A stretch of DNA of 64,000 bases from Anodontia alba (GCA_964016985.1 OZ024828.1:28650581-28714580), one strand, 5' to 3'; counted from the stretch's first letter, positions 29,906-41,900 are shown. Made by a program: numbers and translations. Notes: generated by a model not told the origin, from the letters alone.

Positions 29906-30995
29906 ACCGCCGTCGTGCAATTAAAGAATGAAGCATAGCCATCAACAATGATTGGGTTTGATAACTTGGCATGCAGTCTGTCGCGTAATATCCAGGCTGT
30001 AGCCAATTCTTTGATAGCGGTTAATTAGCTTCTGAATTTCTCCGAAAAGTTAGATTTTCCCACAAGTTTTCTAAATCTGTACACTAAGTCCGCGTAAAAT
30101 TCTGGTTCCGATATACTTTGTTGAGAAGTGTTTTCATACTTATGTTATATGTTTCTACCAAGGCACTGTATCTGCGATAAAATTTCGAAAACGCCTTACG
30201 AAGTTTAAGATAATAATAGCCCTGCCTAAGAAGTTTGGCAGTAGGGGCTTTATTATGGCAGTTAAAGTCACTAAGATTTGAAGAAGCTCTGGCAAATCTA
30301 ATAAATTGAGATATGTATACCCTATATAAGGTACGCCGGGGGACATCGCCATCCAGAAAAGGGAAATTGACTATATCAAAATCAAAATCATCCCGTTTAT
30401 TATAAATTTTGATGGAAACTGTACCATGAGATATACACAGATTCAAATCCAAAAAAGGTGCCTCGGTATCAGAAGAATTGGCTTTATTTAATCGGAGTTC
30501 AGTAGGGTATATGCGGTCCACTATTTGGTCAAAGTAAATATTGCCAATATCTAATAAATCATCAAGGTATTTCGCAGTCGAATTAAAAGACTTAATAATG
30601 TCAGCCTGATTTTCTCGTGAGAGAGACTTTATGAAATCTCTTTCATAACAAAAAAGAAACATCTGCAACAAGAGAGCACAATTAGTTCCCATCGGAATAC
30701 CAATAGTTTGCCAATAAAGTATAGTTCCAAATTTAATAAAAAATATCATCCAAAACATAAACAAGGGCATCACAGACTTTTTGCAAGACCATACCCTCCA
30801 GTGCTATCAGTGCTTTGATTTCTACAGCTATGATATTAGAAATAGGTGAAACCGTTGGAAGGCAGGACCCACAAATTATGAGAACATTTACGTGATTACC
30901 AGGACTTGGACATTGTCTGATAAGGACATTGAACCATAGTATATAAACATAAAATTCCCTTAAGGTAGTTGTCCACGTGATTATCATTGACAAAT
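29905..30995 (-). pseudogene. Penelope-like reverse transcriptase remnant
   Basis: The minus-strand frame at 30084-30773 covers the second half of an RT: QTIGIPMGTNCALLLQMFLF (palm motif B region), STAKYLDDLLDI (the YLDD catalytic pair), then EAPFLDLNLCISHGTVSIKI, YNKRDDFDFDIVNFPFLDGD and a conserved tail (YVSQFIRFAR-like). A second frame at 30733-30993 carries the preceding part (AVEIKALIALEGM...YVLDDIFY) out of phase. 29905-30080 holds the C-terminal region in broken frames. The 5' half is missing. The RT family is clear; assigning it to Penelope-like elements rests on the overall motif pattern shared with the palindrome-arm gene, without a visible GIY-YIG endonuclease. Confidence 0.75.
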
Positions 30996-31188
30996 GTAAT
31001 CAAACCGCGCGTTAGACGAAATCCAGGTAACGGTAATTTATAGCCGCGCTACTCTTGTCGCTGTGACTCCAAAGTGCTGCTGATAGGGGGTTATCTGTAA
31101 AACCTGGACTGAGACATTTGGGACATAGGCAACCAGTGCCGACCCAGATCAGAATGCGGCATCTGATCAGGATCTGTACTGTTTGCTT
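30962..31188 (+). repeat. Dispersed unit F
   Basis: Begins GTAGTTGTCCACGTGATTAT and ends with a hairpin around CAGAATGCGGCATCTGATC. It lies between two RT remnants of the same family. Confidence 0.65.
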
Positions 31189-31249
31189 AAGTACAGGATG
31201 TAAAGGGTTAAAAGAAACAATCTTAAGTCCCCGTCCAGGGTCATTTTCC

Positions 31250-31565
31250 CAACCTACATACAGAGAATACCAATAGCTTGCCTATAAGGTATAGTTCCAA
31301 ATGTAGTAAAAATATTATCCAAAAGATAAACAAGGACATCACAGAGTTTTTGACAAGATCATACCCTCCAGTGATACTTCTGCTTTGATTTCTACAGCTA
31401 CGATTGTAGAAATATGTGAAACCGTTGAAAGGCAGGACCCAGAAATAATGAGAACATTTACGTGATGAAAATTCTGAGTGTAAACACGGTAGAACCAATT
31501 GTCGAAACAAAAGACAAAAACCACCGCTCTTTCCGTTAGAATTTAATTCAGAATTGCTGGAAATC
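31250..31565 (-). pseudogene. Second Penelope-like RT fragment
   Basis: The minus strand matches the part of the 29905-30995 remnant just upstream of GIPMGT: HVNVLIISGSCLSTVSHIST, AVEIKAEVSLEGM, then YLLDNIFTTFGTIPYRQAIGI in a shifted frame. About 300 bp only; the catalytic half is absent. Together with 29905-30995 it suggests a tandem or duplicated insertion separated by unit F. Confidence 0.6.
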
Positions 31566-31569
31566 TCCA

Positions 31570-32404
31570 AGGGAACATCAAGTCACAGGAAGCAGACAAA
31601 TTAATCAATCGTCTTATTTTTCTTAAATTCTCAAACCTGTTTAATAAATTCTGTTCTGAATTCATTTTCCCCCAATTATTGTTCTAAGGTACGCAGATAA
31701 ACACATTTCTGATAGTCTGAACTACCATTAAAGCTAGCTAAATTGACCCAATTTCCATGTTCAGTCAGCTTTCTGGTTATAAAGATTGGCTTTATTATGT
31801 GGAATATTTTCTTGATTGCTAGAAATAAAACGTCTGAATTCCAGTTTTTCATATCTTATTGCTGTATTATTAGTAACAAAATTAATTACATTCTGATATT
31901 AATAACGTTTGGAATTTGAAGCTTTTTTAATTGTGTTTTAAGCCTGTGTTCTAACGCTTAGCATGCTGGGTAAAAAATTAACCAGGTGATCTTTAGAAAT
32001 ATTTTAATCTATTTCTCCGCGAAAATAGGCTTTGATATTCCAAGCAAATTGTCCCTTAAGGTAACAGCAAATCCTATTTCCTCGGAAAATATAAAACATT
32101 ATCGTCAATTTGTCGTCTGCTGAAATTGCTGAGTGAATAGTTAAGGTTAAATTTTAAGTATATATAAAACACATTTAGGTAGTGCATACCCTTCGTGAGA
32201 CCAATATTTCGCAGAACACAGAATTTCCCCGTTTACAGTGATACTTTTTGTAGAACTCTATTTTATAGACCAAATGTATCTAAAAATTCTGCATTTATTT
32301 GAAATTCTATCCTTTTCTAAAATAACTCCATTAGCATTTTTGACATAATGTCTGGTTTACCTAGACATTATTTTCTACTTCAATTTACTCCAGAAATTAA
32401 AACT
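31570..32404. other. Unclassified sequence
   Basis: Contains a decayed dispersed word near 31960-32140 that is also found at 24300-24540. No gene. Confidence 0.4.
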
Positions 32405-32449
32405 AACCCAGCTAACATTCTTTATAAATCTATAGCGGACCGTTATCGC
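32405..32449. repeat. Half of a family P palindrome at the outer edge of the giant palindrome
   Basis: ACCCAGCTAACATTCTTTAT followed by AAATCTATAGCGGACCGTTA and TCGCC is one arm of the family-P element, closest to the copy at the palindrome centre (both have TTTATAAATCTATAGCGG). It ends where the 6.1-kb arm begins. Confidence 0.65.
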
Positions 32450-32497
32450 CCTTAGCCCTTAACACTTTCATCCCTGTAGATCAATACAGATACCTTT

Positions 32498-32558
32498 GCA
32501 AACAGTGCTTATCCAGGTGAGACGGCTCTTAACGAGCCGTCATCATGATCTACACTGT
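32498..32558. repeat. Family H hairpin (mirror at 44718-44777)
   Basis: GCAAACAGTGCTTATCCAGG ... GATCTACACTGTTTTCC, with tip GACGGCTCTTAACGAGCCGTC. Near the outer end of the left arm. Confidence 0.75.
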
Positions 32559-32798
32559 TTTCCAGTGTATACTGGTTATAGACTAAAATCCCTATTTTGA
32601 ACAATGGACATGTACAAATTTAAAGATGGAATAGTCCATATCAGGAACTTAGGGCTGAAAGGGTTAAATACCTAATTTATAAAGTAAAAGTACATCAAAA
32701 GACTTTTGAGGTAGTATACCGTGCTTGAAACTTTGAACAAAGTCAATTTGCTACCGCTTGATGTGTCTAAACCCTAATCGTTTGTTTAAACAGTATTA

Positions 32799-33182
32799 TT
32801 GCATAAAAAGCAGTGTCGCACGATATTAACAGCCGTGCATTAACCGGCGAAAAGCCGTTATTACAAGGCAATTCACGCGCTGTTAATACATGGCTACGCA
32901 ACTGTCAATACGATAAAACCGGGGCCACAGATTTGCTGCCGTTACGAGATGTGTACTGCCAGGTCCTAGATAGAGCATAGTCCGTGGAAATTACGTTCGC
33001 GAGACATCGGTGAACAGGCGAAACAAAATAGTGCAAGAAATAACGCGAAATGAAGCAAATGTTTTAAGTGTTTATGCAATAATAGCGATAGATGGTTTTT
33101 CAATGCATTAACATTCGCCAGGTCCCTTCGCCCTCGGTTTTCAACGGGATCTGGCAAATGTTAATGCATGAAAAAACATGTT
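32799..33182. repeat. Family E repeat (mirror at 44096-44480)
   Basis: Starts ATTGCATAAAAAGCAGTGTC and ends CATGTTTGATCCC. It includes GGGGCCACAGATTTGCTGCC and the ATGCATTAACATTCGCCAGG hairpin. It is longer than the copy at 8368 because of a middle segment also present at 60896. Confidence 0.75.
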
Positions 33183-33569
33183 TGATCCCAATAATAATTT
33201 AAGCTCCTCATCTTTAAACACATCTCACGCAATTGGACTGGTTGAAGGAAAATTTTACACTTCATTAAGGTCCAGAGCAGGAATCCATCGGACTAAAATA
33301 TTCCGCCGCCTCAAAGTATTGACATTTTTGGCAACATTTGTAGTATTGTGATGTCAGTGTTGGAATTATAAGGAATGTATTTTAAATATGTTTTTATCGC
33401 TGTGTCCAGCAAATCATTCTCAAACTGAATGAAACCCTGAATTGTATTTTTGTGGATTTTATCGATGTGTACAATCCGATAAATCACACACAAACTTAAT
33501 ATAAAGCCCTTGGGCCTTATTCAGTTTGTGAGTGATTCGCCGGAGGAGTTTATACAAAATTTAATTTTA

Positions 33570-33824
33570 TTTCTATAATGACATACTTTGCATGAAAGTA
33601 GTTGCGGCTACGGTAACTAAGCCGTAATCCAAACTCATAAATCCATAAACGAATGACGAACCAGAATGTTCAGACCAACAGACATGGACCCCTGAATAAA
33701 GGGTGTAATCAGGCGTCCGCGGATAGTAAGCATTACTTGGTAAGCAAGCTTCGCCCACCATGCCCATAGGCCTGAACGAAGGAAATATCGGTAGAAGCGT
33801 GATTCCGGGATTTGGGAAGTCTAC
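33570..33824 (-). other. Region 3' of the RT gene, left arm
   Basis: A 64-codon minus-strand frame (33573-33767) follows the RT remnant. It is identical in both arms, but that follows from the duplication and is not evidence of selection. Probably part of the element's 3' region; no domain recognised. Confidence 0.35.
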
Positions 33825-35205
33825 TTATGGCGCGTCACTGGGAAGAACATCAGAAACAATTCTGAAAACTGCCACATTATAGGGATTGACCAGATCATGA
33901 TGTCTCCCATAGAACTTCTTAAGTGTTGCTACTAGTTTTGATGTTTGATACCCCTGGCTCAACAACTTTGTAGTGAGCACTTTCCTACGCTCCATGAAGT
34001 CCTGATAATTTGAACAGGTTCTGGCATAACGGATTAACTGTGAAACGTAAAAGCCGTATGCTGGTGCAGAAGGGATATTACTGCTCAGGAATGGAAAGTT
34101 AACAATGGGAAAATTGAAGTCATCCCGTTTGTCGTAAAGCCTAGTAGTAAGTTTTCCATTGTCAATGTAGAGATAACAATCCAAGTATGAGGAGGAGGCT
34201 GCAGTCTCCGTTGTTTCCTTTATCACGTGGATAAATGAATTCTAAATACTCTACAAATTTTGTGTTTTTCAGAGACAATACATCATCTATACATCTGTAG
34301 GTGAAATTGAATTGTTGTGCGAGGTGTTTCTTGCCTGCTTGGAGGAAACTTTGTACAAACTCCACCTCATACTAGTATAAAAACAAGTCGGCAAGTAACG
34401 GTGCACAGTTAGTACCCATCGGTATGCCGATTGTTTGCTGAAATATCCCTTCGCCGAACTCCACAATATATTGTCGATTAGATATTCCAGCATCTTTATG
34501 ACATCTGCATCTGAGTATTTTTGTGGCGCATCAGAGTGATCCTGAACGAAGTATGTGTCTTTGTAGCCAATGACAACATACTGAAATCGACGGTTACCAT
34601 TCTTGTGGAAGAAACACTGGTTGATAATTTTCTTTTATTTAGATTTCAATTTATCATGAGGAATAATAGTGTAAAGAGTAGAGAAATCGAAAGATTTTAT
34701 ACTGTTGACGGAATGAAGAGATTGTGCCTTTAGGTTTATTAAAAGCTCTTTGGAGTTTTTTCAGGATCCAAATCTGATTAACACCACTTCTGGCATATGC
34801 AGCGTCACAATACTTCTGAAGGCCTTCTTTAACTCCGGTTAGGATTCGTGTTAGAATCTGAGAAAGAGGCTTGGTTGAGCACTTAGCTGAACCCGCAATA
34901 TATCTCTGCTTGTACGGATTCTTGTGAAGTTTAGGAATCCAGTGCAGTTTGGGAAGGTCAATATCTTCCTCTGGGAGGGAAATTCCAAATGTCAGCATCA
35001 CCGAATGGTGGTTTTGTAGAATTTGTTCCTTGGACATAGCAGTAAGATTATATTTAGGGTTTCCGGCCATGGTACTCATACCAAGCTCTTCCATTATGCA
35101 GTTTATATAGTGTGTTTTGCAAACTGATGTAAAGTTTCCCGAGAGGTTACATTTAATCAGTCTTAGTACTTTTCGAGGGTTGAGCGCAAGACTATAGTAA
35201 CTCAA
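33825..35205 (-). pseudogene. Penelope-like reverse transcriptase, decayed, left-arm copy
   Basis: Spread over three phases in the order expected for this family. N-terminal part 34654-35205: LPKLHWIPKLHKNPYKQRYI, KCSTKPLSQILTRIL, GVNQIWILKKL. Middle about 34380-34650: QTIGIPMGTNCAPLLADLF followed by an in-frame TAG. Catalytic segment 34162-34365: FTYRCIDDVLSL. C-terminal thumb-like part 33825-34226: RLYDKRDDFNFPIVNFPFLS and YGFYVSQLIRYARTCS. At least two frameshifts and a stop make it non-functional. This arm keeps the family-like reading VMLTFGISLPEED, where the right arm is locally shifted. No GIY-YIG domain visible. Confidence 0.8.
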
Positions 35206-35416
35206 ACATATTTTTGAAACCCTTGTTTAGGTGCAACTTGGACCCCTTTGTAAACAATGCAAATTTAGGTGCCATTGCTCGTATGAGCAATGGCACCTAA
35301 ATTTTCATTGTTTACAGAAAGAAATGTTGTAACCTTCATAACGCCTTCATTGTGAGGAGATTAGGTTTGGGGAAAAACAACCATCTGACTAACACCAGTC
35401 TTGCGCTCAACCCTCG
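35175..35416. repeat. Small foldback with GTTTAC hairpin (mirror at 41860-42102)
   Basis: CGAGGGTTGAGCGCAAGACT (35175-35194) is inverted at 35397-35416. Between them lies a longer hairpin, GTAAACAATG / CATTGTTTAC, with perfect inner arms TTAGGTGCCATTGCTC around GTAT. The repeat abuts the start of the RT remnant. Confidence 0.7.
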
Positions 35417-35487
35417 TTTTGTCAACTTTGTTTTGGGTAGATTGTTTACGATTGAGCCATAGTATGCACACGCCAAAGTCTCTGTAA

Positions 35488-35715
35488 GGTAGTTGTCCAC
35501 GTGATTTATTGATGAATGAAATTCAGCCACGTGTTTGTACAAAAATAAACATGGAACGGTTATGTATAGCCTCGCTATTCTTGTCGCTGTGACGTTAGAG
35601 TGATGTTGATAGACGACTCTCTGTAAAACCAGGACTGGGACATTTGAGACATTGGCAAACAATGTAGACAGATCAGACGCCGCAGAACGCGGCGTCTGAT
35701 CAGGGTCTGCACTTT
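35488..35715 (+). repeat. Dispersed unit F (mirror at 41561-41787)
   Basis: GTAGTTGTCCACGTGATTTA ... CTGTAAAACCAGGACTGGGA, ending in a strong hairpin around GACGCCGCAGAACGCGGCGTC. Confidence 0.65.
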
Positions 35716-37064
35716 TTTCTTAAATTACAGTAAGTTAAAGGTTGAATAAAACAGTCTTGAGTCCCCGTTCAAGATCATTTTCCCACCTTTGCTACACACA
35801 GACACAATCGACCCACCAGTGCTGTCAGTGCCTTGTTAAACCATCGTCTTCGGACTGCTCTGTAGCCATTCTTACTCCTCGTTGATACATCATCAGTATC
35901 CAGTGTAGACCAGACACCGAAGGACTCTTTTTCGTTTGACACACCACAATTACCTGATACAAAGAGATAATCTGGTGTCATTAAAGCGATGAGGTCGTAT
36001 TCCTCTTAATGTGCTAATGGAATGAAAATGTTCTTTTACGAATGGCCGTAATTGTAACCCTGTGTAAATGATCATAGTGAGTGATATCAATATCAGCTAA
36101 TAAAAAAACACATCAGCTACAGTTAAAAAAATCACTCCAGCTACAGTTAACTCATTTATCTCTATTGGACTCTTTTAACTTTCTCTTTGGAAATGTTCAT
36201 TTCGAAATGAAGTGGCGTATTATCATTTATTAAAGAAATGCAGCCAACTCTTATTATCTTCAGCTCCAAGGGACCAGAATTTCTCGTTTGATATAACAGT
36301 AGTTCTAGTAAAATGGGTTTAACTGTAAGGAACAGTTAGCATACTAATCCAACATTACTGCTTATTTAGTTTGACTTAAGCAATACTTTATTACTGTTTG
36401 AGATAACGAGAGCAACTGTATGTGTCCTTAATGCAAATAGTGTAGACCCTGATCAGACTGTTTGCCAATATTCCTTTTATAGGACGCAAGGCGTAAATTG
36501 ATCAAAATCAGTTGCCCCTAAGTAAACTAATGTAAGGAAGTCTGTTGAGGATATTTGCGTTTTATTACAGTTTTACTAAGAAGTTTCCCCACAAAATCAC
36601 ATAGTTCTTAACAGACTGGTTTTTAGGCTGTATTGCTTCTTGGAGCATCAAACTTTCAAAATAACAGTTTCATGAAATCTCCTTACAATTATATGAATTT
36701 GGCCGTATCAAGAAATTGCAATAACTTTATTTGAATGATAAATAAAAAGCCACTGTCAGATGTTTTGCTTGATGTAACTACAATGTAGTTAACTCATACA
36801 TGCCTATATAACGTTCCAAAATAAGAGACATTTCAAAACACAGTAGGCTAACCAACGCCACCGAACAAGAGTGCTTACTAGCGTCTACAATGTTAGCATC
36901 GAACAGAGGATTTTTGTTGATCAAAGACCTGACAGCACTGATGGTCGATTGTCTCTGAGTGTAGGCTGGGAAAATGGTCTTGAATGGAATTAAAGCAAAC
37001 AGAATGCGGCGTCTGATCTGGGTCTGCACTGTTTGCCATTGTCCAAAATCTGCCTATCCAGTTT
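35716..37064. other. Arm interior without gene
   Basis: No coding domain. It contains short repeats of CAGCTACAGTTAA (36085-36150) and a truncated family H hairpin at 36432-36467. Mirrored at 40210-41560. Confidence 0.45.
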
Positions 37065-37985
37065 TTACAGATATTCCTGTATCAACAGCACTCTAACGTC
37101 ACAGCGAAAGGAATAGCGCGGCTATAAATTACCGTTACCTGGATTTCGTGTAACGCGCGGTTTCAATACATTGGTCACTGATAATCACGTGGACAACTAC
37201 CTTAAGAAAATTTTGGCGTTTGTATACTATTGCTTGATGTCAGACAATGTCCAAGTCCTGGTTTTACAGATAGCCCTCTTTAGACTGGACTCTGATCACA
37301 GTGACAAGCATAGCGCAGCTATAAATAGTCTTTACCTGGATTTCGTACAAACGCACGTATCGATTTCCTTGGTCAACGATGATCAGCTTACGGAATTTTG
37401 GCATATTATTGCTCGATTGCAAACAGTCGTTCTAGAAACGAACTGCTACAGAGGAACTGCCTTGGAGTGGTCAGTAGAAACAAGGACTTTGAGGTGGTGA
37501 GAGGTAAGACCAGATTTATTCGATCGAAACCATGTCCTAAATTCAGATGCTGCTCGCTTAAAATACAAATGTGTTCGGTCAGCGTAGGGTCCGCTACCTC
37601 ATTTGTGAAACCACAGTTAAAACAAATGTCAAACAGCTGCAATGAAACAATCAAAGCACTGACAGCACTGGTGGGTAGATTTTCTCTGAGTCTAGGCTGA
37701 GAAAATGGTACTGAACGATTGTTTTCTTTTAACCCTTAACTTACTATTATTAAAGCAAACAATTCAGATCCTGATCAGATGCCGAATTCTGGGTCTGCAC
37801 TGTTTGCCAGTGTACCAAATGTCCCAGTCCAGGTTTTACTGATAACCCTCTATCAACAGCACTCTGGCGTCACAGCGACAAGAATAGTACGGCTAGGAAT
37901 AACCGTTACCTGGGCTTCATCTAACGCGCGGTTTCATTACATTGGTCAGTGATAAGCACGTAGACAACTACCTTAAGGATAGTTT
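37065..37985 (-). repeat. Cluster of inverted unit F copies
   Basis: At least three unit F bodies on the minus strand (37065-37205, 37255-37400 diverged, 37755-37975), recognised by CCAGGTTTTAC, CCTGGATTTCGT and CACGTGGACAACTAC-type words. The matching right-arm frames look like conserved proteins only because of the duplication. Confidence 0.6.
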
Positions 37986-38207
37986 GGCGTTTGTATACTA
38001 TGGCTCGTTTGTAAACAATCACCCAAAAAGGGATGAATGGCAATCTGAAGCCAGAGCAAACGAAAACCTCAAGCTGAACCACAAAGGGTCCGACCATAGA
38101 CAGCAATACACATACGTTACTGGCGGATCCAGAATGATGTCTGAGGGGGCTCGATTTTATCAAATTACCGTACCTACTCTACGTATTCAGACAGACAGGC
38201 TTGAGTA

Positions 38208-38275
38208 AACAGTGTAGACCCAGATCAGACGCGACAGAACGCGGCTTCTGATCAGAGTCTACACTGTTTGCCACA
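38208..38275. repeat. Family H hairpin (mirror at 39001-39072)
   Basis: AACAGTGTAGACCCAGATCA ... TGATCAGAGTCTACACTGTT, with tip GACGCGACAGAACGCGGCTTC. Confidence 0.75.
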
Positions 38276-38493
38276 CACTCAGCAATTTTGCGCACATTCA
38301 CAGGTAGAAAAATGAAGCACAATACATCTGACAAAAAAATATATATCAAATTTCAGGCACTGGGTCCAGTAAGAATGTTGTAAGGAATTATAATATTGTA
38401 TATATACTGAGTTATAATCATTAACAGTGCTGAAAAACATAAAGTGAGCGCTTTCAACAGCTATCGACCTTCTTTAGAGGTTTAAAAACATAG

Positions 38494-38606
38494 TTTCCCA
38501 GTAAGCAGTCTTTATAAATCTATAGCGGGCCGTTATCGGCCCGTCAGGGTAGCTGACGGGCCGATAACGGCCCGCTATAGATTTATAAAGACTGCTTACT
38601 GGGAAA
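38494..38606. repeat. Family P palindrome at the centre of the giant palindrome
   Basis: CCCAGTAAGCAGTCTTTATA plus GCGGGCCGTTATCGGCCCGT and the mirror, around the loop GGTAG at 38548-38552. The arm identity continues outward past the element ends without a break, so this element is the turning point of the 12.4-kb palindrome. Confidence 0.9.
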
Positions 38607-38784
38607 CTATGTTTTTAAACCTCTAAAGAAGGTCGATAGCTGTTGAAAGCGCTCACTTTATGTTTTTCAGCACTGTTAATGATTATAACTCAGTATATAT
38701 ACAATATTATAATTCCTTACAACATTCTTACTGGACCCAGTGCCTGAAATTTGATATATATTTTTTTGTCAGATGTATTGTGCT

Positions 38785-38959
38785 ATATCTTCTGTTATAT
38801 ATTAACTGCTGTGATGACTAGTTTATTAAGGCCATTTACTTAATCTGTTTCAGAAGTTTGATGTACAGGGGCGGATACATTTAATAAATCTGGTAAACCG
38901 TATTTTACATTAGATATTCCCGACACTTATTCTTCACCTTATACAGCTCTTCAACAAGT
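38785..38959 (+). repeat. 175-bp segment unique to the right arm
   Basis: Between GTATTGTGCT and TCATTTTTCTAC the right arm has 175 bp that the left arm lacks; the left arm joins the two words directly. No inverted repeats or target duplication at its borders, so it looks like a deletion in the left arm rather than an insertion here. Confidence 0.85.
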
Positions 38960-41900
38960 TCATTTTTCTACCTGTGAATGTGCGCAAAATTGCTGAGTGT
39001 GTGGCAAACAGTGTAGACTCTGATCAGAAGCCGCGTTCTGTCGCGTCTGATCTGGGTCTACACTGTTTACTCAAGCCTGTCTGTCTGAATACGTAGAGTA
39101 GGTACGGTAATTTGATAAAATCGAGCCCCCTCAGACATCATTCTGGATCCGCCAGTAACGTATGTGTATTGCTGTCTATGGTCGGACCCTTTGTGGTTCA
39201 GCTTGAGGTTTTCGTTTGCTCTGGCTTCAGATTGCCATTCATCCCTTTTTGGGTGATTGTTTACAAACGAGCCATAGTATACAAACGCCAAACTATCCTT
39301 AAGGTAGTTGTCTACGTGCTTATCACTGACCAATGTAATGAAACCGCGCGTTAGATGAAGCCCAGGTAACGGTTATTCCTAGCCGTACTATTCTTGTCGC
39401 TGTGACGCCAGAGTGCTGTTGATAGAGGGTTATCAGTAAAACCTGGACTGGGACATTTGGTACACTGGCAAACAGTGCAGACCCAGAATTCGGCATCTGA
39501 TCAGGATCTGAATTGTTTGCTTTAATAATAGTAAGTTAAGGGTTAAAAGAAAACAATCGTTCAGTACCATTTTCTCAGCCTAGACTCAGAGAAAATCTAC
39601 CCACCAGTGCTGTCAGTGCTTTGATTGTTTCATTGCAGCTGTTTGACATTTGTTTTAACTGTGGTTTCACAAATGAGGTAGCGGACCCTACGCTGACCGA
39701 ACACATTTGTATTTTAAGCGAGCAGCATCTGAATTTAGGACATGGTTTCGATCGAATAAATCTGGTCTTACCTCTCACCACCTCAAAGTCCTTGTTTCTA
39801 CTGACCACTCCAAGGCAGTTCCTCTGTAGCAGTTCGTTTCTAGAACGACTGTTTGCAATCGAGCAATAATATGCCAAAATTCCGTAAGCTGATCATCGTT
39901 GACCAAGGAAATCGATACGTGCGTTTGTACGAAATCCAGGTAAAGACTATTTATAGCTGCGCTATGCTTGTCACTGTGATCAGAGTCCAGTCTAAAGAGG
40001 GCTATCTGTAAAACCAGGACTTGGACATTGTCTGACATCAAGCAATAGTATACAAACGCCAAAATTTTCTTAAGGTAGTTGTCCACGTGATTATCAGTGA
40101 CCAATGTATTGAAACCGCGCGTTACACGAAATCCAGGTAACGGTAATTTATAGCCGCGCTATTCCTTTCGCTGTGACGTTAGAGTGCTGTTGATACAGGA
40201 ATATCTGTAAAAACTGGATAGGCAGATTTTGGACAATGGCAAACAGTGCAGACCCAGATCAGACGCCGCATTCTGTTTGCTTTAATTCCATTCAAGACCA
40301 TTTTCCCAGCCTACACTCAGAGACAATCGACCATCAGTGCTGTCAGGTCTTTGATCAACAAAAATCCTCTGTTCGATGCTAACATTGTAGACGCTAGTAA
40401 GCCCTCTTGTTCGGTGGCGTTGGTTAGCCTACTGTGTTTTGAAATGTCTCTTATTTTGGAACGTTATATAGGCATGTATGAGTTAACTACATTGTAGTTA
40501 CATCAAGCAAAACATCTGACAGTGGCTTTTTATTTATCATTCAAATAAAGTTATTGCAATTTCTTGATACGGCCAAATTCATATAATTGTAAGGAGATTT
40601 CATGAAACTGTTATTTTGAAAGTTTGATGCTCCAAGAAGCAATACAGCCTAAAAACCAGTCTGTTAAGAACTATGTGATTTTGTGGGGAAACTTCTTAGT
40701 AAAACTGTAATAAAACGCAAATATCCTCAACAGACTTCCTTACATTAGTTTACTTAGGGGCAACTGATTTTGATCAATTTACGCCTTGCGTCCTATAAAA
40801 GGAATATTGGCAAACAGTCTGATCAGGGTCTACACTATTTGCATTAAGGACACATACAGTTGCTCTCGTTATCTCAAACAGTAATAAAGTATTGCTTAAG
40901 TCAAACTAAATAAGCAGTAATGTTGGATTAGTATGCTAACTGTTCCTTACAGTTAAACCCATTTTACTAGAACTACTGTTATATCAAACGAGAAATTCTG
41001 GTCCCTTGGAGCTGAAGATAATAAGAGTTGGCTGCATTTCTTTAATAAATGATAATACGCCACTTCATTTCGAAATGAACATTTCCAAAGAGAAAGTTAA
41101 AAGAGTCCAATAGAGATAAATGAGTTAACTGTAGCTGGAGTGATTTTTTTAACTGTAGCTGATGTGTTTTTTTATTAGCTGATATTGATATCACTCACTA
41201 TGATCATTTACACAGGGTTACAATTACGGCCATTCGTAAAAGAACATTTTCATTCCATTAGCACATTAAGAGGAATACGACCTCATCGCTTTAATGACAC
41301 CAGATTATCTCTTTGTATCAGGTAATTGTGGTGTGTCAAACGAAAAAGAGTCCTTCGGTGTCTGGTCTACACTGGATACTGATGATGTATCAACGAGGAG
41401 TAAGAATGGCTACAGAGCAGTCCGAAGACGATGGTTTAACAAGGCACTGACAGCACTGGTGGGTCGATTGTGTCTGTGTGTAGCAAAGGTGGGAAAATGA
41501 TCTTGAACGGGGACTCAAGACTGTTTTATTCAACCTTTAACTTCCTGTAATTTAAGAAAAAAGTGCAGACCCTGATCAGACGCCGCGTTCTGCGGCGTCT
41601 GATCTGTCTACATTGTTTGCCAATGTCTCAAATGTCCCAGTCCTGGTTTTACAGAGAGTCGTCTATCAACATCACTCTAACGTCACAGCGACAAGAATAG
41701 CGAGGCTATACATAACCGTTCCATGTTTATTTTTGTACAAACACGTGGCTGAATTTCATTCATCAATAAATCACGTGGACAACTACCTTACAGAGACTTT
41801 GGCGTGTGCATACTATGGCTCAATCGTAAACAATCTACCCAAAACAAAGTTGACAAAACGAGGGTTGAGCGCAAGACTGGTGTTAGTCAGATGGTTGTTT

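Larger units (their letters stand above)
32447..38547 (+). repeat. Giant palindrome, left arm
   Basis: Reverse complement of 38553-44828, with only scattered differences over 6.1 kb. Differences I saw include GAAACTTTG/GAAAATTTG near 32737, CTATTTTGAAC/CTATTATGAAC near 32592, a compensated pair of one-base indels near 34975-35010, and a 175-bp segment absent here. Contents from outside inward: family H hairpin, family E repeat, decayed RT gene, a hairpin pair, dispersed units F, and about 1.3 kb without recognised features (35.72-37.06 kb). Confidence 0.9.

Noticed and set aside
37921..40104. Small frames identical in both palindrome arms, suggesting conserved proteins
   Set aside because: Identity follows from the recent inverted duplication, and the frames overlap on both strands within non-coding unit F repeats.
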